From Dugong dugon (lineage: Eukaryota > Chordata > Mammalia > Sirenia > Dugongidae), in assembly GCA_030035585.1 (NCBI GenBank), contig CM057462.1, forward strand, positions 63,770,734 to 63,834,733: a DNA stretch of 64,000 nt, read 5' to 3'. The notes beneath the pieces are model-generated. The model searched no databases and had not been told where the DNA came from. It saw only the letters and a list, made by a program, of their open reading frames with translations. Shown here in pieces: positions 43,610 through 53,949 of the stretch. Numbering within the stretch: the stretch's first letter is position 1; every line of letters starts with the position of its first letter. Made by a program: the position numbers and the translations under genes.

Positions 43610-44340
43610 AAACCCATGAAAAAATTCACATGCAAAATGTAACAATCCTTGTTGGTTACCAGGGATGGGAGGGGGGGGGGATACTAAATAGGTAATAGGT
43701 AAGTGGTAACTTGGGTGAGAGATGAGATAGTACATAGTACAGCGGAAACTAACACAACCTGCACAAGGAAAGGTCATGAAGGCCCTATAGACACATCCAA
43801 ACCCCCCGAGGGACTGAGTTGTTGGACGGAGGGCTCTGGGGACCATGATCTCGGGGAACATCTAGCTCAATTGGCATGACACTACTTATAAAGATAATGC
43901 TCTACATTCTACCTTGGTGAGTAGTGTCTGGGGTCTTAAAAGCCTATGAGCGGCCATCTAAGATACTCCACTGATCTCATCCCTTCGGGAACAAGGGAGA
44001 ATGAAGAGAACAGGATACAAGGAAAAGATTAGTCCGAAGGACTAATGGTCCACAGCTACCAAGGCCTCCACGGGACTGAGCCCAGTACAGCTGGATGGTG
44101 CCCGGCTACCACCAATGACTCCTTTGACCAGGATCACAACAGAGGGTTCTGGGCAGAGCTGGAGTAGGATGTAGAGCATAATTTTAACTCCCAAAAAAAA
44201 AAAAAAAAAGAAGACCAGATATACTGGCCTAAAGAATACTAGAGAAACCTCGAGAGTGTGGCCCCCAGACACCCTTTCAGCTCAGAGGGGAAGTTACCTT
44301 CAAGGTTCGATGTTAAGCCTGGGAATGGACACCCCAGTAA
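43610..44340 (+). other. LINE-1 3' UTR, proximal part
   Basis: Non-coding 3' UTR with a G-rich run at 43662-43680 and an internal A17 at about 44193-44209. It has no further coding capacity. Confidence 0.75.
43662..43680 (+). other. G-rich tract in LINE-1 3' UTR
   Basis: GGGATGGGAGGGGGGGGGG. Three or more G-runs make a quadruplex plausible. Mammalian L1 3' UTRs often carry such a polypurine tract; its purpose is uncertain. Confidence 0.7.
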
Positions 44341-45086
44341 AACTAAATGGGACTAACGATGTACAGGAGTCCGGTGACAAGGGCCAGAAGGCAGAGGGAG
44401 AGTAGGAAACTGATGATAAGGAACACAAATTGAATAAGGACACTGTCGATGTATTGTGAGATTGTTGACCACTGCTATAGGGCAACATTTGTAGTAACTA
44501 TTAAATGGGAGGCTGTTTTGTCCTGTAAGCCTTCATCTTGGGCGAGAATGGCAGCACAATTGGAAGAGCATAGTCAATATCACTTAAATGTGTAAGTAAA
44601 AAGTTTTGAAATGGTGTTTAAATAAAATAAAAATAAATAAATAAATAAACAAACAAAGGAGACTAAAGAGGTACAATAATCCACTGACAAGGTCCAGAAG
44701 ACAGAAGGGGACAAGGAAGCCCCCTGGTGATAGGGAACACAAGGTGGAGTAAGGATATTCTTGATGTGCTGTGAGATTGTTAACCATTGTTATAGGGCAA
44801 CATGTGTAGTAACTGTTAAATGAAAAACTATTTTGTTCTGTAAGCCTTCATCTTAAGTGAGAATAACAGCACAGTTGGAAGAGCGTAGTCAATGTCACTG
44901 AACTGTGAATGTAGAAAATTTTGAAACGGTGTATCTTTGGCCATCTGTAATTTTCATCAAAAAAAAAAGGTTGAGAATTTAGAGGCTTAATACGTTGTGG
45001 GGTTGTTAACCAATGTCAAAAAAAACAACATGTGTACTACTATTTCATGAGAAACTATTTGCTCTGTAAGCTTTCACCTGAAGTAC
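44341..45086 (+). repeat. three diverged tandem copies of the LINE-1 3' end
   Basis: Copy 1 (from 44349) and copy 2 (from 44658) share CCAGAAG, GGAACACAA, GTGAGATTGTT, AGGGCAACAT and CTGTAAGCCTTCATCTT. Copy 3 (from about 44969) is shorter (GGTTGTTAACCAATGTC, GTAAGCTTTCACCTGAAG). Copies 1 and 2 end in A-rich stretches (44615-44657; 44958-44968) that resemble decayed poly(A) tails. Confidence 0.8.
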
Positions 45087-45145
45087 AATAAAATATATAT
45101 AAAAAAATAAAAAAATAAATAAAAAAAAAAAAATAAAAAAAAAAA
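45087..45145 (+). terminator. LINE-1 polyadenylation signal and A-rich tail
   Basis: AATAAA at 45087-45092, then A-rich (AAAT/A)n to 45145. The right target duplication follows directly. Confidence 0.85.
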
Positions 45146-45160
45146 AAGATATAAAAGAGA
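45146..45160. repeat. right target-site duplication of LINE-1
   Basis: AAGATATAAAAGAGA, identical to 36321-36335. The first one or two A's could belong to the tail. Confidence 0.9.
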
Positions 45161-45720
45161 GATGCAAGCAGAGAGGAGAGGGGCCTCCTACCACCCAGAA
45201 AGAAGTGCCAGGAAGAGAGCTCATCGTTTGGACCCAGGGTCCCTGCACTGAGAAACTCCTAGACCCAGGGGAAGATTGATGACAAGGACCTTCCCTCAGA
45301 GCCAACAAAGAGAAAACTTTCCTTTGGAGCTGGCACCCTGAATCCAGACTTCTAGCCTCCTAAACTGTGAGAGGATATATTTCTGTTTGTTAAAGCCATC
45401 TACTTGGGGTACTTTTGTTATAGCAGCACTAGATAATTAAGATACATAATAAAAGTTTATTTCTTACAAAAAGTCAGATGTGGCTCAGTCAGGCCGTCCT
45501 CCTCTGTCTGGAATATTTGCCTCCAAGTTCTCTGTAGGAGAAGCAAAAAGATGGCTAGAGGAGTCACACCAGTTTTTGACTGCCTTAGCCCAGAAATGAT
45601 GCATGTTACCTCCAATCAAATTCTGTTGGCCAAAACTAGTCACATGGTTCCAAGCCAACTGCAGGCGAGCCTGGGAAATGTAAGAGGGCATATAGATACT
45701 CAAAGCACACGAACTGCTAT

Positions 45721-45918
45721 CCAAAACCCAAAACCAGTACGGTCAGGTCGATTCTAACTCATTGGGACCCTACAGGACAGAGTAGAACTGCCCCATAAGG
45801 TTTCCAAGGCTGTAAATCTTTATGGAAGCAGACTGCCACACCTTTCTCTCATGGAGCTGGTGGGTTCAAACCATCGACTTTTTAGTTAGCAACCGAGCTC
45901 TTAACCACTGGGCCACCT
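45721..45918 (-). mobile_element. AfroSINE, antisense
   Basis: CAGGTCGATTCTAACTCATT, GTAGAACTGCCCCATAAGG, GGAAGCAGACTGCCACACC, GTTCAAACCATCGACTTT. ACTGCTAT flanks it (45713-45720; 45919-45926). Confidence 0.92.
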
Positions 45919-45926
45919 ACTGCTAT

Positions 45927-46379
45927 AAGCCACACAAATCAACAAGTCTCCAAGTATTATTTAAGCCTGAGCTCTTACCTTCTTTGAATGTTCTCCAGGG
46001 CCCTAAAGAGCCATGGCTATCAGAGACGAGCCCAGATCCCAGAGCCTAGGAATCCAGTTACTTATCTTGCCTGAGTAAACAACCACCCTCTTTGCCTCCA
46101 ACAGAGCACTCCAGTCAAACCCTAGCTAGGCACCAAAGTTGTCCCACACTTTGGCACCCTCTCAAGGACAAGGCTGGACTGCCCTACCACAGGACAACCA
46201 AATCTAGCGCCTCCTCCCGCAGCCCATCTGGGTGTCTCGGGGATTGGGCTGCAGAGCTATGCCAAATGGCCCTGGCTGAAACTTCCGTGAAAAATGCTCT
46301 TCCTGAGCAATTAGGCCAACACAAACAAATTGGCCCAGAAAATCAAGGCTCCCACAAGCACGGGGACTTGATCTTGAAG
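45927..46379. other. unique DNA, no recognised element
   Basis: Nothing is recognised. A 172-codon frame (46092-46610) crosses this and the next block but shows no domain and no splice-site context that I trust. Confidence 0.35.
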
Positions 46380-46570
46380 GAAGACAACATTTCCAGACTT
46401 GTACCTCTTAATCAACACAATTATGCAAAGGCCCTTACTGACAGTCCCCCTGCTAGACTCTACCCAAACTCCAGATATTGCTCAATTGGTAATGACCTAA
46501 TTAGTGGAGGAAGGAGAGCAGGGAGGGATGGGGCGGTCGCAGCGCTCCCCTTCAGGAGGCTGTACAAACC
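46380..46570. promoter_or_regulatory. candidate conserved non-coding block
   Basis: Repeat-free, with TCAACACAATTATGCAAAGG near 46412 and TCAATTGGTAATGACCTAATTAG near 46480 (several TAAT cores in 25 bp). The enhancer role is inferred. Confidence 0.35.
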
Positions 46571-47019
46571 TTCAGAGAAGCCATTGCTGGCAAGTGGAGG
46601 GCTCTGCTGAGCTGGGAGCTCAAGGTGAGAGAGAAATGGCAGCTCCACACTTGTAAATCAGCACTGCCTAATGTAAACAATGTACTCTCCCTGCTTCTAA
46701 AGAGCCCATTTCTCCCCAGCTGGAAGGGTCCAACAGTGGCAGGCCCGCCTTTGATGTGATCCATCAGAAGCTTGATGCTGTTGCAGAGGCATTCTGTAGT
46801 AGGCCCAGCCCTTTCATCTCCGCAAAGAGAGACACCCCCACCCCCCATATCACCATCTCACCTGGAAGACAGGTCATTTACAACAGCGACTCTGGAATCT
46901 GCTGTCAAAGGAAACCAGATGGTTTTGCTTTTACTCATCTTGATCAAATTAGCCTGGAAGCTGTCTGGCTTCCTGGAGGCGGAGAGAGGTGGGTGCGGGT
47001 GGGGCAGGTGTGGAGAAGC
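46571..47019. other. unique DNA, no recognised element
   Basis: Apart from the AT-rich blocks on either side, no repeat or exon is recognised here. Overlapping short frames lack domains. Confidence 0.35.
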
Positions 47020-47130
47020 TGAGGATATCACGATAGAACTGATTATGCAAATGTGTTCATTTGTATAAACATGAATGTTCTTAAGGAAATCATTTGACTA
47101 AATTAGGAAACATATTTATGATCAGTGATC
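47020..47130. promoter_or_regulatory. octamer-containing AT-rich block
   Basis: CTGATTATGCAAATGTG (47040) holds the POU octamer ATGCAAAT, followed by TTCATTTGTATAAACATGAA. It is repeat-free and short. Possible POU/forkhead-type enhancer, by motif only. Confidence 0.35.
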
Positions 47131-47545
47131 AGAGTTAGCCCAAACTCCCCAAAATAATCTGCAACACTCCCCCAACTCGTTGTCAAGAAGGCACTTCCCT
47201 CTCCTTGCGTAGCCAGTGGGTGATCTGAGGACCATGGGATGGAATCAGATGGAGGTGGGAGCAGGCGAGACCCCTCCCTAAGCTGCTTTAGGAAACTTAG
47301 CGGTCACCAGAAGGACAGCGATGGAGGTGCCACGAAACAGCCTGGGGCTTCATGGGGAAACAAGTGCAAATCACACCTCCCATTATGCTTCCACCTTCCC
47401 ACCTCCCAAGCCCCCCACACTCTCCTCCAGACCTCACCTCCTCTACTTGGAACTCAGGTGCAAGTGGAAGGGAGCTGCCCAGAGGACAAACCTCCAAGGC
47501 CAACTCCAAGCTGTCCTCCAAATGCCTCTCCCTTTGGCCTCTTAG
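47131..47545. other. non-coding DNA
   Basis: Overlapping frames in several phases (up to 118 codons) show no domain. No repeat is recognised until the AfroSINE. Confidence 0.35.
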
Positions 47546-47745
47546 TCCCTGGAGGTGCAACTGGTTAACGCATTCGGCTACTAACTGAAAAGCTGGCAGT
47601 TCAAGTCCACCCAGAGGTGCCTCAGAAGAAAGGCCTGACGATCTACTTCCCAAAAATCAGCCACTGAAAACCCTGAGTGGAGCACAGTTCTGCTCTGACA
47701 CACAGGGGTTCTCCATGAGTTGGAGTCGACTCAAGGGCAGCTGGT
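47546..47745 (+). mobile_element. AfroSINE, sense
   Basis: AGTCCCTGGAGGTGCAACTG, GGCTACTAACTGAAAAGCTG, TCAAGTCCACCCAGAGGTGC, TCCATGAGTTGGAGTCGACT. Confidence 0.92.
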
Positions 47746-47949
47746 TTGGTCTTCTGCCAAAATGTTATCCTATTTCTTCTGGCACCACATTCCTGCTATT
47801 GTCCCATAGCCAGACCTTTCAATGCATGGCTTGTGTTTCTCTGGGAAATGTCCACTCCACAGTATCCCATTTTCTCCCGGTGACAACCCCATTGAGTGAG
47901 CAGGGTACTGTAAACCACACCCAGAGACTGCACACACCATACATTTTGT

Positions 47950-48075
47950 TTACTTGTTTTGCACAAAAGGAAACCAAGGCTCAGAGAGGCTTTGTGATTT
48001 TCCCAAGTTTACCCAGATAGTAAGTGGCAGAAATAACGTAACAGAGCCTGCCTTAAAGGTTAAACCAGTAACATC
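47950..48075 (-). repeat. MIR fragment
   Basis: AAAGGAAACCAAGGCTCAGAG, TTTCCCAAGTTTACCCAG and TAGTAAGTGGCAGAAATAAC. Confidence 0.65.
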
Positions 48076-48292
48076 TCCTGCGTCTCCCATCCCCCTCACA
48101 CTCATACCAGCTGTTCACTCAGCCTCCCTGTGGAGAAGCAGGGGAGGGACCAATGTACCCATTCACTCAACAGTAACCAGATTTGCCAGCAGATCCCAGC
48201 AGAGCTTGGGGATGGGATTCAGGGACCATCCGCAAACACACACCCCTTTTGCATCAACTGATAATGCGTGGTAGCTAAGGAAACCTCTAGGA

Positions 48293-48520
48293 GCCTCTGG
48301 GTGGTGCAAATGGGTAACCCTCTCAGCTGCTAACCAAAAGATTGGAGGTTCGAGTCCAGCCAGAGGTGCGTTGGAGGAAAGTCTTGGCATCCTACAAATC
48401 AGCCATTAAAAACCTTATGGATTCCGTAAATACTACTGCCAAGAAAACACTATGGAGTTCAGTTCTACTCTGTAACACATGGGAATCAACTTGATGGCAA
48501 TGGGTTTTGGTTTTTTTTAA
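48293..48520 (+). mobile_element. AfroSINE, sense, with internal insertion
   Basis: GAGCCTCTGGGTGGTGCAAA, GGTTCGAGTCCAGCCAGAGG and AACTTGATGGCAATGGGTTT. About 30 extra bases (CCGTAAATACTACTGCCAAG region) lie in the middle, and part of 'gtcgccatgagtcggag' is lost. Confidence 0.88.
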
Positions 48521-48587
48521 TACACATAAAATATGTGCACTTTTCAATCTGTATGTCATGCTTCAATAAAATGATTTTTTTTTTTTT

Positions 48588-48690
48588 AAATCCTGTGGAG
48601 CACAGTTCTGCTCTGACATACAATGGGTCACCATGAGTCAGAGTCAACTGCAACTGTTTTTTGTTGTTGTTGTTGTTGTTGTTTTTTATT
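48588..48690 (+). mobile_element. AfroSINE 3' fragment with (GTT)n tail
   Basis: CCTGTGGAGCACAGTTCTGC, GGTCACCATGAGTCAGAGTC, then a T/GTT-rich tail (48655-48688). Confidence 0.85.
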
Positions 48691-49186
48691 TAAGACAACT
48701 TCTGGGAAAAGGACTCTAAGAATGTCAGTGACTGGGGTACTAATATGCATAGGCTATTTACAGGCATGTCTAGCAGTCTGCAGCCCGCAAAACTGAAATC
48801 CCAAGGAGGTCCTGTGGAGTCCTGTGGGAGAACCCACCCTGAGAGAAGAGTCTGCCTCATCAAGCAACAGGGCCTGTGGACCAGGGAGGAGTGGCACCAC
48901 GGTGTGGCTGCTTCTCTAACCTGCCCCTACCCAGACAACCCTGAGGAGAGAGAAAGGCTGTGAAGCATAAAACCAAGAGCTGTAGCACCTTGGAGCCCAA
49001 GCAACCCTACTTCAGGGCCCCTCTCAAAAAAGCAGAACATAGCAAAGGAGATAAAATTCCTTACACACTTTGCAGTGGAATGACAAGGACAGTCCCTGAG
49101 AGAGCAGCAAAGTTGGTCTCCAGGGAAGTGTGATGTGAGTACAGTTTATTGCAGCACTCCTGCCACAGACACCCCAGCAGAGCACG
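48691..49186. other. non-coding DNA before an RTE
   Basis: No repeat or exon is recognised. Confidence 0.4.
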
Positions 49187-52100
49187 TGGTGCATGGGTGA
49201 CCATGTGACCATGCTAGTATTTGAATACCGGTGGCATAGCTTCCAGTATCCCAGCAACACGCCAGCCCCCACAGTATGAGAAACTGACAGACATGTGGGG
49301 TTTCAGCTGAGTTTGCAGACTAAGACATACTAGGAAGAAGGACCCAGCAGTCTACTTCCGAAAGGAATTAGCCAGTGAAAACCTTATGAATAGCAACGGA
49401 ACATTGTCTGATATAGTGGCGGAAGATGATCCCCTCAGGTTGGAAGGGACTCAAATGATGACTGGGGAAGAGCTGCCTCTTCAAAGCAGAGTCAACCTTA
49501 ATGACGTGGATGGAGTCAAGCTTTCAAGATCTTCATTTGCTGATGTGGCATGACTCAAAATGAGAAGAAACAGCTGCAAACATCCATTAAAAATAGGAAT
49601 GTAAGAAGTATGAATCTAAGAAAATTGGAAATTGTCAAAAATGAAATGGAATGCATAAACATGAATATCCTAGGCATTAGTGAGCTGAAATGGACTGGTA
49701 TTGGCCATTTTGAGTTGGTCAATCATATGGTCTTCTATGCCAGGAATGACAACACGAAGAGGAATGGTGTTGCATTCATCGTCAAAAACAACATTTCAAG
49801 ATCTATCTGTCAGTGATAAGATAATATCCATACGACTACAAGGAAGACCAGTTAATACGACTAGTATTCAAATCTACACACCAACGACTAAGGCCAAAAA
49901 CGAAGAAATAGAAGATTTTTACTAACTTCTGCAGTCTGGAATTGATCCAACATGCAATCAGGATACATTGATAATTACTGAAGATTGGAATGTGAAAGTT
50001 GGAAACGAAGAAGGATCGGTAGTTGGAAAATATGGCCTTGGTGATAGAAACCATGCTGGAGATCGCATGCTAGAATTTTGCAAGACCAATGACTTCTTCA
50101 TTGCAAATACCTTTTTTCACCAACATAAACGGTGACTATATACACACGTGGACCTCACCAGATGGAATATACAGGAATCAAATCAACTACATCTGTGGAA
50201 AGAGACAACGGAAAAGCTCAATATCATCAGTCAGAACAGACCATCAATTGCTCATATGCAAGTTCAAGGTGAAGCTGAAGAAAAGTAGAACAAGCCCACA
50301 AGAGCCAAAGCATGACCTTGAGTATATCCCACCTGAATTTAGAGACCATCTCAAGCATAGATTTGACACATTGGACACTAATAACTGAAGACCAGATGAG
50401 TTGTGAAATGACATCAAGGACATCATACATGAAGAAAGCAAGAGGTCATTAAAAAGACAGGAAAGAAAAAGAGACCAAAATGGATGTCAGAAGGGACTCT
50501 GAAACTTGCTCTTGAACATCAGGTAGCTAAAGCAAAAGAAAGAATTATGAAGTAAAAGAGCTGAACTGAACATTTCTAAGGGTGGCTCCAGAAGACAAAG
50601 TGAAGTATTATAATGAAATGTGCAAAGACCTAGAGCTAGAAAACCAAAAGAGAAACACGCACTCAGCATTTCTCAAGCTGAAAGAACAAAGAAAGAATTG
50701 AAGCCACAAGCTGCAATATTGAAGGATTCTATAGGGGAAATATTGAATGACACAGGAAGCATCAAAAGAAGATGGATGAAATACAGAGTCACTGTACCAA
50801 AAAGAATTGGTCCACATTCAACCATTTCAGGAGGTAGCATATGATCAAGAACCGATTATACTAAAGGTTGAAGTCCAACTTGCACTGAAGACATTGTCGA
50901 AAAACAAGGCTCCAGGAATTCACAGAATACCAATTGAGATGTTTCAACAAACAGATGCAATACTGAAGGTGCTCAATGTCTATGCCAAGAAATTTGGAAG
51001 ACAGCCATCTGGCCAACCGACTGGAAGAGATCCATATTTGTACTCATTCCAGAGAAAGGTGACCCAACAGGATGCAGAAATTATTGAACAATATCATTAA
51101 TATCACACACAAGTAAAATTTTGCTGAAGATCATAAAAAAGTGGCTGCAGCGGTCCATCGACAGGGAACTGCTAGAAATTCAAGCCAGATTCAGAAGAGA
51201 ATGTGGAACGAGGGATACCATTGCTGATGTCAGATGGATCATGGCTGAAAACAGAGAATACCAGAAAGATGTTTACCTGTGTTTTATTGAGTATAAAGGC
51301 ATTTGACTCTGTGGCTCATAACAAATTATGGATAACATTGCAAAGAACAGTAATTCCAGAACACTTAATTGTGCTCATGAAGAAACTATACGTAGACCAA
51401 GAGGCGGTTGTTCGAACAGAACAAGGGGATACGACATGGTTTAATATCAAGAAAGGTATGCGTCAGGGTTGTATCCTTTCACCATACTTATTCAATCTGT
51501 ACGCTGAGCAAATAATCTGAGAAGTTGGACTATATGAAGAAGAACGGGGCATCAGGATTGGAGAAAGACTCATTAGTAACCTGCGTTATGCATAATACAA
51601 AGTTGCTTGCTGAAAGTGAAGGGGTCTTGAAGCACTTACTAATGAAGATCAAAGACCACAGCCTTCGGTATAGATTACACCTCAACATAAAGAAAACAAA
51701 AATCCTCGCAACTGGACCAATAAGCAACATCATGATAAACAGAGAAAAGATTGAAGTTGTCAAGGATTTCATTTTACGTGGATCCACAATCAATGCTCAT
51801 GGAAGCAGCAGTCAAGAAATCAAACGATGTATTGCATTGGGCAAATCAGCTACAGAAGACCTCTTTAAAGTATTAAAAAGCAAAGATATTACTTTAAGGA
51901 CTAAGGTGCGCCTGACCCAAGCCATGATGTTTTCAGTCGCCTCATATGCATGTGAAAGCTGGACAGTGAATAAGGAAGACTGAAGAAGAATTGACCAACG
52001 AAGAATTGACGCCTTTGAATTATGATGCTGGCAAAGAATATCGAATATACTGTGGACTGCCAAAAGAACAAACAAATCTGTTTTGGAAGAAGTAGAGCCA

Positions 52101-52384
52101 GAATGCTCCTTAGAAGCAAGGATGGTGAGACTTTGTCTCACATACTTTGGACATGTTATCAGGAGGGATCAGTCCCTGGAGAAGGTCATCATGCTTGGTA
52201 AAGTAGAGGGTCAGTGAAAAAGAGGAAGACCCTCAACAAGACGGATTGATGCAGTGGCTGCAACACTGGGCTCAAGCATAACAAGGATTGTGAGAACGGG
52301 CAGACTGGGCAGTGTTTCGTTCTGCTGTACAGAGGGTCACTATGAGTCAGAACTGATTTGACGGCACATGACAACAACAACAAA
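49187..52384 (+). mobile_element. long RTE LINE with inverted 5' end
   Basis: From about 49293 to 52384 the RTE runs in sense: leader (GACTAAGACATACTAGGAAG), endonuclease (LRKLEIVKNEMECINMN; ISELKWTGIGHFE), linker, RT (WLQRSIDRELLEIQARFR; MRQGCILSPYLFNLYAEQ), C-terminal block (SYACESWTVNKED), tail GACAACAACAACAAA. The first ~100 bp (49187-49292) are the RTE 5' end in reverse, ending in ACTGACAGAC exactly where the leader resumes. Frames are broken throughout. Confidence 0.9.
49550..52200 (+). pseudogene. RTE endonuclease/reverse transcriptase, broken
   Basis: A decayed RTE ORF. Open pieces: 49550-49816 and 49701-49925 (endonuclease, frame-shifted relative to each other), 50089-50388 (TWTSPDGIYRNQINYICGKR), 50807-51100 (linker to RT fingers), 51121-51306 and 51203-51520 (RT, again shifted), 51525-51983 (RT thumb to C-terminus). 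The GDWN-like motif reads EDWN, and the YADD site (about 51586-51597) now reads Tyr-Ala-stop-Tyr, so the catalytic Asp pair is destroyed. Its breaks differ from those in the 11.6-14.6 kb copy. It is inactive. Confidence 0.85.
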
Positions 52385-52387
52385 CTA

Positions 52388-52452
52388 TTAGAGAATAAAC
52401 TTCATCCACTTGTGGTATTTCTGTTATCGCAGCACTAGATAACTAAGACAGA
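52388..52452 (+). repeat. MaLR-type LTR 3' tip
   Basis: CCACTTGTGGTATTTCTGTT and GCAGCACTAGATAACTAAGA match the end of the LTR at 45.4 kb. The element is cut at its 5' side by the RTE. Confidence 0.6.
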
Positions 52453-52459
52453 TTTCTCA

Positions 52460-52781
52460 TTTGTTGTGTTAATGAGGTCATGCCAATGTGAGGATGGATC
52501 CTAAATCTAATCACCTCTGAGATCTAAAAAGAGTAGATTAGACACAGTGACACACATATGGGGAAGACAGATGACTTGTGAACATCGTCTACAAGCAAAG
52601 GAATGCCAAGGATCACTGGTAGACACTGGAAACTAGGAAAGAGGCTCACGGAAGGAATGGACATGACTGTGACTCTGATTTGGACTTTTAGCTTCCAAAA
52701 CTGTGAGAAAATTAATTTCTGTTCTTTAAAGCCAACCATTGTGGTATTTCTGTTATGGCAGCACTAGGTAACTAAGACAGG
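52460..52781 (+). repeat. MaLR-type LTR, 3' two-thirds
   Basis: AATGAGGTCATGCCAATGTG, AAACTGTGAGAAAATTAATTT and GGCAGCACTAGGTAACTAAG. It has a similar terminus to the preceding fragment, so the two are tandem relics. Confidence 0.5.
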
Positions 52782-52829
52782 TGACTTCATTTGCACCCAA
52801 ATGCTGTGAGGCCCCAGGAGACACTTGGG

Positions 52830-53130
52830 TTACACAACTAAAGTTAACTAGCATCCACTGTGGACCTACCCCCTTGTACCAGGGGATTACAGGCATGAAC
52901 CCATCACCATTTCTGCACTCAGGGAGCTCCCAGCCTAGTGGGAGCAAAGACAGATAAACCAAGAATTATAATAAGAGCTCCATGTTCATCCTGAAGTACC
53001 AGGGAGAACAGAGAAGGGAGCGATCCATGCTATGTGGGTGAGTCAACAAGGGCTTCAGAGAGAAAATGGCATTTAAGTTGAGCCCTGAAGGGCAAGTAGA
53101 AGTTCATGAGGTAAAACTGGAGGAATAACA
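52830..53130 (-). repeat. L2 LINE fragment
   Basis: CTGTGGACCTACCCCCTTGT, CACTCAGGGAGCTCCCAGCC and 'aaatggcatttaagttgagccctga' follow the antisense L2 order. Confidence 0.6.
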
Positions 53131-53689
53131 AGCCAGGCCACTAGAAAAAAACAAGCAAAGGCCCAGAGGTGGGTGGGCACTTTAGGGGTTCCTGTGGAGC
53201 TGGGACACTCAGTGTCCACAAGAGCGGAAGGGAGCAAGAGGGGTGGAGGTTGAAGGCAGACTGTGAGGAGCTTGAGGCCATGCCGGGCGTTTGCATTTTA
53301 GCCACGTTCAGAACCCAAACATGTGATGTCATCTAGGCCTCCTCCTCTTGAGTGAACATCTTTTGAAGTGGGCATCCTGGAAAGACACCCAAATCCTCAG
53401 AGTTGCATCCCACATCAGGAGAGATACAAGGCATGGAAGGGTGTCCCAGGTGACCTCTATGAGCCCAAGGGGAAGTGGTGAGGAAGACCGGAAGTGATTC
53501 AGTCAGAGGGCAGGACAAGCTTCCCTGCACTGCTGTTGCCCTCCTCTGCTCTGCTACTCTTTCCTTATAACCTGCCTCCCAAGTATGAGGGTACCAGCTC
53601 CCTTACCCCCACCTGCAATGTAATCTGTAGTCCCCAAACAAGAGGGAGGGATGAAGATTATAAACATAGAGTTACATAGAAAGACAGGA
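53131..53689. other. non-coding DNA
   Basis: No element or exon is recognised. G-rich stretches give short frames on both strands. Confidence 0.35.
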
Positions 53690-53830
53690 AGTATTAGTCC
53701 CATTATTCAGATGGGGAACTGAACCGCTGAGGGAAAGGATTTACTCTAAGTCACATACCTGAAACCAGAATCCAAGCCTCCTGACCTCTGGTTAGTGGTC
53801 TTTCTACCAACCTACTCCAGGTCCCCTAAG
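53690..53830 (-). repeat. MIR fragment
   Basis: CCCATTATTCAGATGGGGAA, CTAAGTCACATACCTGAAAC and CCAAGCCTCCTGACCTC. Confidence 0.65.
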
Positions 53831-53949
53831 TGTTATGGGTTGGAATCTATCCTTTGATCATAACAAGCTCCCAGAATAGAATTCCATTATGATACAGCTG
53901 CTAAAGGAAGCAGGTGTCATTCTAGCTTCCCCAACACACAGACACACCC

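Larger units (their letters stand above)
36336..45145 (+). mobile_element. full-length LINE-1 with intact ORFs
   Basis: An 8.81 kb element: 5' UTR 1,964 bp, ORF1 349 codons, inter-ORF spacer 438 bp, ORF2 1,273 codons, 3' UTR 1,536 bp and an A-rich tail. Both ORFs are uninterrupted, all catalytic residues checked in ORF2 are present, and the 15 bp target duplication is exact. All this points to a very recent insertion. It is longer than a human L1 (about 6 kb) because of the tandem 5' monomers, the long spacer and the three-part 3' UTR. It sits in sense orientation inside a MaLR-type LTR. Retrotransposition competence is inferred, not shown. Confidence 0.96.
36100..45446 (+). mobile_element. 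MaLR-type solo LTR, split by LINE-1
   Basis: The left part (36100-36335) begins TGCTATGTATTGAATTGTGT. The right part (45161-45446) ends with AACTGTGAGAGG, TTTCTGTTTGTTAAAGCCA and a TAGCAGCACTAGATAAT-TAAGATACA terminus (TG...CA). Joined across the LINE-1 they make one LTR of about 0.5 kb, resembling mammalian ERVL-MaLR LTRs. It has no internal retroviral genes. Similar 3' ends recur at 52.39-52.78 kb. Confidence 0.7.

Noticed and set aside
36100-45446. Endogenous retrovirus with coding genes
   Set aside because: Only a solo LTR is present. The coding sequence inside is LINE-1, with no gag, protease, integrase or envelope.
46092-46610. 172-codon plus-strand frame
   Set aside because: No recognisable domain, no supporting splice context, and it includes a likely non-coding AT-rich block.
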